This document shows positions 52,790 through 59,151 of a stretch of 59,151 nucleotides of DNA, one piece after another (the stretch's first letter is position 1; each line of letters begins with the position of its first letter). The notes beneath the pieces are model-generated. The model had not been told where the DNA came from. It was given only the letters and a program-made list of their open reading frames with translations, and searched no databases. Origin of the DNA: Flavobacteriaceae bacterium (GTDB lineage Bacteria > Bacteroidota > Bacteroidia > Flavobacteriales > Flavobacteriaceae). The translations under genes were made by a program, and so were the position numbers. The stretch covers positions 1 to 59,151 of the forward strand of contig JANSXF010000024.1 of NCBI GenBank assembly GCA_024743095.1. The letters run 5' to 3'.

Positions 52790-53350
52790 ATGAAGAAGGA
52801 TAATTTAGATTACCTGTTCGAGAGACTCCAAGGCGGGTTTGATGTAGAGGAGCCCCAAGGCGGGCACCAAGGGCGGTTTTTGGAAAAACTGAACCAGACA
52901 CAAGGTACCGTAAGCCTACATAAAAGGAAAACATCGTGGTGGAAACCGTTGTCCATCGCAGCTTCCATTGCCCTGATCACCATACTGGGATACCAGGCCT
53001 TTGGTCCACGGCCAAGTATAAAACAGCAGGTGGTGGAAATAGCCCCGGAGGTATCCCAGACCGAGTTCTATTTTGCGAATTTGATAGAGGAACAGGTAGA
53101 GGAAATGAAGGAGGAGAAAACACCGGAAACAGCTCAATTGGTGGATGACACCTTGGCACAATTGGCCAAGCTGGACAAAGACTACCAAACCCTAGAGCAA
53201 GATTTGGTCGATGGCGGTGACAGCAAGATCATCTTGAGCGCAATGATCACCAATTTCCAAACGCGCATCGACCTTTTAAAAGAAGTTTTGAGCCAAATAG
53301 AAAATATTAAGAATTTAAAAACACAAAATGATGAGAGCTTTACAATTTAA
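52790..53350 (+). CDS. anti-sigma-like membrane protein
   Basis: A 186-residue protein with one membrane segment at about 51-68 (PLSIAASIALITILGYQAF) between a short cytoplasmic N-terminus and an extracytoplasmic, coiled-coil-prone C-terminus (EEQVEEMKEEKTPETAQ and later heptads). No zinc-anti-sigma HxxxCxxC is visible, but the layout and its place two bases after the sigma gene point to an anti-sigma factor. Ends by overlapping the next gene by 23 bases. Confidence 0.75.
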   Translation: MKKDNLDYLFERLQGGFDVEEPQGGHQGRFLEKLNQTQGTVSLHKRKTSWWKPLSIAASIALITILGYQAFGPRPSIKQQVVEIAPEVSQTEFYFANLIEEQVEEMKEEKTPETAQLVDDTLAQLAKLDKDYQTLEQDLVDGGDSKIILSAMITNFQTRIDLLKEVLSQIENIKNLKTQNDESFTI

Positions 53351-54428
53351 ACACATCTTTTTCGCCTTGGCTTTTATTCCCTTATTTGTTGGTGCCAGTA
53401 TGGACAACGACAAATTGAACGGCAGGTACACCAAGGAGAAAACCATAAAAAAGGAATTCAAAGTCAATTCGGACGCCCTGCTCAAAGTCAGCAATAGCTA
53501 TGGCAACCTCAATATCTCCTCTTGGAACGAAAACCGGGTAATGATCGAGGTACACATCAAAACCAACGGAAACGACGAGGACCGAGTTAGGGAACGTTTG
53601 GAAGAAATCGACGTAGACTTCGATAATAGCGCCAGTATGGTATCGGCCATTACGGATTTCGGTAACAGGAACAGTGGCTGGAACTGGAGCTGGGGAAGAC
53701 GAAAAAGCGTGAGCGTACAGGTCAACTACACCATAAAACTTCCGGTAAAGAACAGTGTAAACTTAAGCAATGACTACGGCAATATCATGTTGGATAGGAT
53801 TGATGGTCATGCCAAAATCAGTTGTGATTACGGCAAAATGGATATCGGCGAACTACATGGTCGCAATAACGAATTGCGGTTCGATTATACCTCCCGTTCC
53901 ACCTTTGGATACATCAACAGTGCGGAAATTATTGCGGACTACTCCGGATTTACCATTGAAAAGGCGGGAAACCTTACCATTAAGGCAGATTACACCAATG
54001 GCGTGGTAGACGAAATGGACCATCTGCAATACTCCAGCGATTATGGCTCCATAGATGTTAGAAACGTGAAGAATGTAGATGGCAACGGGGATTATATCGG
54101 GGTTAAACTGGGCAATGTACACGGCAATGTCTCCATTACCAGCGATTATGGCTCCATTAAGATAGATAGATTGGCCCCTGATGCCGGAAATGTGCAGATC
54201 CGCACCGATTACACGGGCATCAAAATTGGTTACGATTCGGGCTATAATTTCGACTTTGAAATTTCTACCGAGTACGCTGGGGTAAGCGGAAAGGATGATT
54301 TTGAAATCAATATCAGCAAAGAAAGGTCTACCGAAAAATACTATAGTGGTTACTACGGGAATCCGAACTCCGGAAACAAGGTGAGCATTACCAGTGACTA
54401 CGGAGGCATATCATTCTACAAAAATTAA
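53328..54428 (+). CDS. secreted repeat protein (DUF4097-like)
   Basis: A 366-residue predicted secreted protein with signal peptide (about 1-24, ends VGAS). The mature part is built of short repeats of about 20 residues with DYG or DYT motifs: NDYGNI, CDYGKM, FDYTSR, ADYSGF, ADYTNG, SDYGSI (twice), TDYTGI, TEYAGV, SDYGGI. This suggests a right-handed beta-solenoid, as in DUF4097-type proteins. Overlap with the anti-sigma gene implies translation coupling. Location periplasmic or surface; ligand unknown. Confidence 0.8.
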   Translation: MMRALQFKHIFFALAFIPLFVGASMDNDKLNGRYTKEKTIKKEFKVNSDALLKVSNSYGNLNISSWNENRVMIEVHIKTNGNDEDRVRERLEEIDVDFDNSASMVSAITDFGNRNSGWNWSWGRRKSVSVQVNYTIKLPVKNSVNLSNDYGNIMLDRIDGHAKISCDYGKMDIGELHGRNNELRFDYTSRSTFGYINSAEIIADYSGFTIEKAGNLTIKADYTNGVVDEMDHLQYSSDYGSIDVRNVKNVDGNGDYIGVKLGNVHGNVSITSDYGSIKIDRLAPDAGNVQIRTDYTGIKIGYDSGYNFDFEISTEYAGVSGKDDFEINISKERSTEKYYSGYYGNPNSGNKVSITSDYGGISFYKN

Positions 54429-54466
54429 CATCAAATCAAAAAACAGTTTAAACTAAACACAAGATC

Positions 54467-55192
54467 ATGAAAAAAATTATCACACTTACACTGGCATTGG
54501 GAATGGTAGCGGTAACCAATGCCCAATGGGGAAGAAAAATCAAGGGAAATGGCGAGGTTGTTACCATTGAGCGCTCTGTTGGGGATTATGACCAAGTGGC
54601 CATGGCCGGTTGGTTCGATGTAGAACTGGTATCCGGTAGCGAGGGCGAATTGACCCTAAAGGGAGAATCCAATTTATTGGAACATATTGTTACCGAAGTA
54701 AAGAACGGCAAACTGACCATTAAGGTGGAGAAGGGCCTTAACCTTAGGCCCTCCAACTGGAAAAGTGGTATTTATGTAACGGTTCCCGTAGAATCCATAG
54801 ATGCCGTGAGCCTATCGGGCTCTGGGGATTTGGTTGGAAAAACCACCATTAAGGCAAGTCAGTTCAATACCGCAATGTCCGGTTCTGGAGACGTTACCCT
54901 AACAATAGAGGCGGAGGAAGTCGATGCCTCGCTTTCAGGCTCCGGGGACATTAATCTTTCCGGTAGGGCAACGGATTTCACGGTTTCGGTTTCCGGTTCC
55001 GGCGATATCAAGGCTTTCGATTTGGAAGCTGATTTTGTAAAAGCTACGGTCTCCGGATCGGCCGATATAAAGGTTACTGCCCACCAATCGCTAGAGGCAA
55101 GGGTTTCTGGATCCGGTGATATCCAGTATCGGGGCAACCCTAAAAAAGTAAATTCCAAATCTTCAGGTTCTGGGGATATTACCAAGGTATAA
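54467..55192 (+). CDS. head-GIN/DUF2807 secreted protein
   Basis: A 241-residue predicted secreted protein: signal MKKIITLTLALGMVAVTNAQ then a DUF2807 (head GIN) domain. Seven SGSGD-type turns (GSGDL, GSGDV, GSGDI, GSADI and so on) repeat about every 20 residues, giving a beta-solenoid with a regular loop. These domains occur in flavobacterial adhesin-like proteins and beside anti-sigma factors. It begins 38 bases after the previous gene and ends at a strong terminator, closing the operon. Confidence 0.88.
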   Translation: MKKIITLTLALGMVAVTNAQWGRKIKGNGEVVTIERSVGDYDQVAMAGWFDVELVSGSEGELTLKGESNLLEHIVTEVKNGKLTIKVEKGLNLRPSNWKSGIYVTVPVESIDAVSLSGSGDLVGKTTIKASQFNTAMSGSGDVTLTIEAEEVDASLSGSGDINLSGRATDFTVSVSGSGDIKAFDLEADFVKATVSGSADIKVTAHQSLEARVSGSGDIQYRGNPKKVNSKSSGSGDITKV

Positions 55193-55222
55193 TACTGAGT
55201 TTATCATCAATCAAAGACTGGA

Positions 55223-55251
55223 AAAGCCCTGAAGATCTCAGGGCTTTTTTA
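55223..55251. terminator. bidirectional terminator
   Basis: AAAAGCCCTGA/TCAGGGCTTTT, perfect 11-base arms around a five-base loop, followed by two more T. It separates the convergent head-GIN and MFS genes. Confidence 0.93.
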
Positions 55252-55255
55252 TGTT

Positions 55256-56587
55256 TTAATTTGATGCCTTCACCTTGTTGACCCTAAGAAGCAGAAAAAT
55301 GCCTATCACAAAGAAAAGTCCCAAAAATATGGTACTGTTTCGCATACTACCGGTAAGCTGGGCCACAATACCGTACATCAGGGTACCTATGATGATGCCT
55401 ATTTTTTCGGCCACATCATAAAAACTGAAAAACGAGGTGGTATCGGTAGTCTCGGGCAAAAACTTGGAATAGGTGGAACGGGACAGCGCCTGGATCCCCC
55501 CCATTACAATACCCACCAAACCTGCCGCAATATAAAAGTCCATCGGGGTCTGTAAAAAATAGGCATATACACAAAGTAATCCCCAAATCACATTGATGAA
55601 AATAAGTGTTCCTATATTGCCATAAGCTTTGGAAGCCCTTGCCGTAACAGTTGCCCCTACAATGGCAACAAGCTGGATCAATAAAATACTTACGATCAAT
55701 CCCATGGTCCGTTCATCGTCCGAGCCCCAAACAATTTCCTCTTCTCCAAAATAGGTTGCTATAAGCATGATGGTCTGCACGGCCATACTGTAAGTGAAAA
55801 ATGCCCCCAGATATCGCTTCAATTTTCTATTCTCGCCAAGTTGGTGCCACACCTGTTTTAATTCCTTAAAACCATTCAATATGATATGTTTCCGTTCCCC
55901 TTCCCGCTTATAGCCTTTGGGCAGATGTGCAAAGGTGTATTGACTGAACAAAATCCACCAGATTCCTACCGAGATGAAGGAATACTTCATGGCCTTGATC
56001 TCGGCAACTTCGCCACCACTGTCCGTGATGCCAAAGAAATCGGGCTCCATCACCATAAATAGGTTGAAAACCAATAAAATGACACTTCCTACATATCCCA
56101 AAGAGAATCCCTTGGCACTTATGCCATCCTGTTGCTCCGGAAAAGCGATATCGGGCAAATACGAATTGTTGATGGCAAAGCTCACCCAAAAACCTACAAG
56201 TCCGAAGAAATAACAGATCAATCCAAAATAAATATGCTCCAGGGAGAACCAGTACAGGCCAATACAAGATACCGCCCCCAGATAACAGAAGAACTTTAGA
56301 AAAATCCTTTTGTTCCCCAAATAATCGGCTACGCCAGATACCAACGGGGTTACTATGGCAATAAATACGAAGGCCAGGGATGTTACATAACTGATCAAGG
56401 GGGCCCTTGCTATTTCGCCACCAAAAATTGTGACTTGCTCAATGCCCGCGGTTCTAAAGAGCAGTCCATAAAAAAGAGGGAAAATGGCCGAGGAAATTAC
56501 CAAACTATATACCGAATTGGCCCAATCATAAAAGGCCCACGCGTTCAACAGTTTTTTACTTCCCTTTAATGCCAATGTCTGTACCAT
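55256..56587 (-). CDS. MFS transporter, UMF1/Atg22-like
   Basis: A 443-residue integral membrane protein with about 12 hydrophobic segments. The start KKLLNAWAFYDWANSVYSLVISS is diagnostic of the UMF1 subfamily (vacuole effluxer Atg22-like). Members export amino acids or other small molecules in yeast; the bacterial substrate is unknown. Complete. A REP-like inverted repeat lies upstream of it, between it and the M48 gene. Confidence 0.88.
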   Translation of the reverse strand: MVQTLALKGSKKLLNAWAFYDWANSVYSLVISSAIFPLFYGLLFRTAGIEQVTIFGGEIARAPLISYVTSLAFVFIAIVTPLVSGVADYLGNKRIFLKFFCYLGAVSCIGLYWFSLEHIYFGLICYFFGLVGFWVSFAINNSYLPDIAFPEQQDGISAKGFSLGYVGSVILLVFNLFMVMEPDFFGITDSGGEVAEIKAMKYSFISVGIWWILFSQYTFAHLPKGYKREGERKHIILNGFKELKQVWHQLGENRKLKRYLGAFFTYSMAVQTIMLIATYFGEEEIVWGSDDERTMGLIVSILLIQLVAIVGATVTARASKAYGNIGTLIFINVIWGLLCVYAYFLQTPMDFYIAAGLVGIVMGGIQALSRSTYSKFLPETTDTTSFFSFYDVAEKIGIIIGTLMYGIVAQLTGSMRNSTIFLGLFFVIGIFLLLRVNKVKASN

Positions 56588-56604
56588 AACTTTATTGCAA
56601 AAAA

Positions 56605-56680
56605 AAATGTCACTTCGAATCCCTGTGAAAAACCCTTTTTGATGTCGGTTGGATTTTTCGTCTGTTTCGAAGTGACATTT
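56605..56680. repeat. REP-like inverted repeat with perfect 15-base arms
   Basis: AAATGTCACTTCGAA (56605-56619) and TTCGAAGTGACATTT (56666-56680) are exact inverted complements, 46 bases apart. The CACTTCGA core resembles short repetitive sequences seen between genes in flavobacterial genomes. Transcription of the MFS gene would begin nearby, so it may alternatively lie in its leader. Confidence 0.55.
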
Positions 56681-56701
56681 ACAGTTCCTTAATTTATAGA
56701 T

Positions 56702-57511
56702 CTATTCGAAGGAGGTTACCCCAAATTTTCGCGCTTCCTGTTTTGCGGCCGGGGCCCAAGCGGTCAGATTGTTGATTCTTGTATCGTTGGACGGGTGCGT
56801 GCTCAAAAACTCCGGTGGCGCCTGTCCTCCCGAGTTTGCTTTCATTCGCTTCCAAAGTGCTGCCGCCTCACTGGGGTCGTAACCCGCAATGGCCATAATT
56901 TGGAGTCCGATTCTATCGGCTTCGGTCTCATGGCCCCGGCTAAAGGGAAGCATTACCCCTATCTGTGAACCGACTCCGTATGCTTGATTGAACAGCCCGA
57001 GTGTCCTTTCGTCCTGAATAGCTACATTTCCTGCAACAGCTCCGAGTTGCTGTATGGTACTTGCACTCATACGCTGAGCACCGTGATCGGCCAAAGCGTG
57101 TGCTACCTCGTGGCCCATGACCACGGCAACACCGGTTTCATTTTGGGTAATCGGCAATATTCCGGTATAGAAAACAATCTTTCCACCGGGCATACACCAA
57201 GCGTTTACGGTTTCGTCCTGTACCAGATTATATTCCCATTTGTAATCCTTTAAATATCCGGGGTAACCATTGGCATTCAGCCAACGCTCAGCGGCAGAGG
57301 CTATACGCTGCCCTACCTTGGTTATCATTTGTGCGTCCGAAGTGCCCTTGACCACTTTATTGGTTTCCAAAAACTGGTCGTACTGGGCAAATGCAGTCGG
57401 AAAAACTTGACTGTTCGGATAAAAGTTCAAGGTGCTTTTACCTGTAAAGGGATTGGTCTTACAAGCTGCTATGGCCAAAAATAGCAATCCAGTTAAAATT
57501 ATCTTTTTCAT
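56702..57511 (-). CDS. M48-family metalloprotease lipoprotein
   Basis: A 269-residue predicted lipoprotein: signal KKIILTGLLFLAIA then the lipobox cysteine in AACKTN near 17. The zinc motif HEVAHALADH near 130 and the third ligand GHETEADRIG near 190 define peptidase family M48 (like BepA/LoiP). Such enzymes act on outer-membrane proteins in the periplasm. The ending lacks the TPR domain of BepA, so it is closer to LoiP. Between the MFS and GH31 genes on the same strand. Confidence 0.92.
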   Translation of the reverse strand: MKKIILTGLLFLAIAACKTNPFTGKSTLNFYPNSQVFPTAFAQYDQFLETNKVVKGTSDAQMITKVGQRIASAAERWLNANGYPGYLKDYKWEYNLVQDETVNAWCMPGGKIVFYTGILPITQNETGVAVVMGHEVAHALADHGAQRMSASTIQQLGAVAGNVAIQDERTLGLFNQAYGVGSQIGVMLPFSRGHETEADRIGLQIMAIAGYDPSEAAALWKRMKANSGGQAPPEFLSTHPSNDTRINNLTAWAPAAKQEARKFGVTSFE

Positions 57512-57550
57512 ATGGCAATACCTGTTTTGTGCAATTGAATTTACGAAATT

Positions 57551-59151
57551 TTATTTTCCAAAAATATGGAGTTCCGTGAAATCCTTGCCAACCTCTATGG
57601 AATTGTTACCATTTAATTTGATTGAGTCCAAATCCACTTCCTCGTTGTCGACTTCAACCGTATCTATGGTAAAGGGCAATCCGTGGAACGACATTTTAAA
57701 ATTATCATAAGAGGTGATAAAGTTTCCATCCTTGAATTGTTGGATGATCAATTCGTTCTCCTTCCCGGTCAATTTGAAGCGTCGCAAACTATACCTCCCT
57801 TTTTTATAGTCATAGCCATCTTGCTGGTCCTCGTACACTTGTGATCTTTCAGTGCCCGCTTTATAATACACATCAATGTTCAATTTTTCAATTTCCTTTT
57901 CTCCGATGTATTGTTGAACAGGATATTTGGGGATCATGGCGCCTTCCTTCACAAAGAGGGGAATTCGGTGAATCTCCGCAGATACCCATCTTTCAATCCC
58001 TCCTTCCGTCAATTCATCGGTCCAGTAGTTGTACCAGTTTCCTTTTGGGAAGTACATTCTCCTTCCCTGGGAATTCGGTTCCTGCACGGGACACACCAAC
58101 ATTTGTTGACCAAAAATGAATTCATCCGTACGGAAATGTGTTTGATGGTCTTCTTGATCATAAAACACCAATGACTGTAGCATCGGGAACCCTTCTTTGA
58201 TGTACTTGTAGAACATGGTGTACAAATAGGGCAGCAATTGATACCTCAAATTGATGAACTCCCTCACAATATCGGTAATTTCATCCCCGAACGACCAAGG
58301 TTCTTGGTCCCCATGGTCTCCACTGGAGTGCACCCTGCAGAACGGATGAAAAACGGCCAACTGCATCCAACGGGCAAAGAGTTCGCCGTTGGGTTGCTCT
58401 GCAAATCCACCGATATCGGAACCTACAAAAGAGTAACCGCTCATGCACATACGCTGCATTTGCACGTTGGCGATCCACAAATGTTCCCAGGTTGCCACAT
58501 TATCTCCTGTCCAAGTGGCACAATAGCGTTGGGTACCGGAATAAGCGGCTCTTGTGAGCACAAAAGGCCTATTGGGGAACATAAACTTTTTGACGCCCTC
58601 GTAGGTGGCACGGACCATCTGCATTCCGTAGACGTTATGCGCCTTTCGGTGGCTACAGGGATGGCCGTCATAATCGTGCCGCACATCCAGATTGGCGGTT
58701 TTGGTAGGGACTTCCATGACAGCGGGTTCGTTCATATCGTTCCAAACACCGCTAACGCCCATTTCCGCTATCATTTCCTTGTAGAGTCCAGCCCACCACT
58801 CCCGTACCTCTGGGTTGGTAAAGTCCGGAAACTTACATTCTCCCGGCCATACTTTTCCCTTAAAGTGCGGACCATCGGCCCTACGGCAGAAAAAACCATT
58901 GTCCATGGCCTGTTGGTACACCCAATAATCACGGTCGATTTTAATCCCCGGATCGATCATGGTAATCACCTTGAAGCCATCCTCCTCCATTTCCTCTATC
59001 ATCTTTTTGGGATTGGGAAAATATTGATTGTTCCAAGTAAAGCAACGGAACCCCTCCATGTAATCGATATCCAGATAAATGGCATCGCAGGGAATGTTCA
59101 ATTCCCTGAACTTGGAGGCAATATCCCTCACCTTTTGTTCTGGGAAATAGC
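57551..59151 (-). CDS. glycoside hydrolase family 31 (partial, 5' end missing)
   Basis: A C-terminal part of a GH31 enzyme, open through the right edge: codons for YFPEQK precede the GTG at 59131, so the start lies beyond. The catalytic nucleophile is in VWNDMNEPAV and the acid/base in ATWTGDNVAT. The barrel's YLDIDYMEGF and the C-terminal beta-sandwich are present. GH31 members are mostly alpha-glucosidases or alpha-xylosidases; the substrate is not decided. 39 bases before the M48 gene on the same strand. Confidence 0.93.
   Translation of the reverse strand, partial: YFPEQKVRDIASKFRELNIPCDAIYLDIDYMEGFRCFTWNNQYFPNPKKMIEEMEEDGFKVITMIDPGIKIDRDYWVYQQAMDNGFFCRRADGPHFKGKVWPGECKFPDFTNPEVREWWAGLYKEMIAEMGVSGVWNDMNEPAVMEVPTKTANLDVRHDYDGHPCSHRKAHNVYGMQMVRATYEGVKKFMFPNRPFVLTRAAYSGTQRYCATWTGDNVATWEHLWIANVQMQRMCMSGYSFVGSDIGGFAEQPNGELFARWMQLAVFHPFCRVHSSGDHGDQEPWSFGDEITDIVREFINLRYQLLPYLYTMFYKYIKEGFPMLQSLVFYDQEDHQTHFRTDEFIFGQQMLVCPVQEPNSQGRRMYFPKGNWYNYWTDELTEGGIERWVSAEIHRIPLFVKEGAMIPKYPVQQYIGEKEIEKLNIDVYYKAGTERSQVYEDQQDGYDYKKGRYSLRRFKLTGKENELIIQQFKDGNFITSYDNFKMSFHGLPFTIDTVEVDNEEVDLDSIKLNGNNSIEVGKDFTELHIFGK

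Noticed and set aside
53400..55190. CRISPR or DNA tandem repeat because of repeated DYG/SGSGD motifs
   Set aside because: Repeats are at protein level with varied codons; no regularly spaced identical DNA repeats.

Overview
The window reads as chromosomal DNA of a Flavobacteriaceae-type Bacteroidota. Many intergenic regions carry the Bacteroidota promoter pattern (TTG or TTTG, about 19-23 bases, TAnnTTTG). Shine-Dalgarno sequences are mostly absent and several genes start with TTG. The gene families are typical of the phylum: DUF3822, DUF4126, head-GIN proteins, the fused ThrA, a KdnB-type Kdo oxidase and a CTnDOT-like integrase. No rRNA operon, complete insertion sequence or CRISPR array is visible.

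Layout. 1-1740 is probably the edge of an integrated element: a CTnDOT-type tyrosine recombinase beside the 3' end of tRNA-Pro, with repeated 10-mers that may be its arm sites. 1747-14105 holds tRNA-Pro and tRNA-Ser, a 7TM-HD phosphodiesterase, a thiolase, an NlpC/P60 hydrolase, a TPR protein, gyrA, clpC, a stand-alone BLUF blue-light sensor and a small conserved-looking protein. 14102-25350 holds nnr, the thrABC operon behind a Thr/Ile-rich leader peptide, a secreted aminopeptidase P, gcvT, a short-chain reductase, a pterin dehydratase and yebC. 25451-33650 holds lipoproteins and an amidohydrolase that share an unusual bipartite promoter-like element, then a leftward operon (helicase, DUF4126, kdsB, HAD phosphatase, kdnB, acyltransferase) pointing to modified Kdo in lipopolysaccharide.

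33758-45150 holds a membrane-anchored protein of unknown function, DUF3822, rsmD, rnpB (RNase P RNA), dnaX, miaE, and a leftward chain pyrR-pyrB-STAS-like-rnz-pdxH-sixA-ppk1. 45201-52012 holds rpsA, a LysM protein, a VOC protein, a roughly 690-base non-coding stretch with an inverted-repeat element, cmk and lon. 52230-55192 is a rightward ECF sigma / anti-sigma-like / two repeat-rich secreted protein locus that looks like a self-contained envelope-response module. 55256-59151 holds an MFS transporter, a REP-like inverted repeat, an M48 lipoprotein protease and a GH31 glycosidase cut off by the window edge.

Most of the window is housekeeping. The most interesting signals are regulatory: the thr leader/attenuator, the bipartite element repeated before two adjacent genes with a possible small RNA behind one copy, and a cluster of DnaA-box-like 9-mers between gyrA and clpC. 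Three gene-level signals also stand out: kdnB beside kdsB, the zinc-module-free DnaX, and the sigma/anti-sigma/repeat-protein locus.
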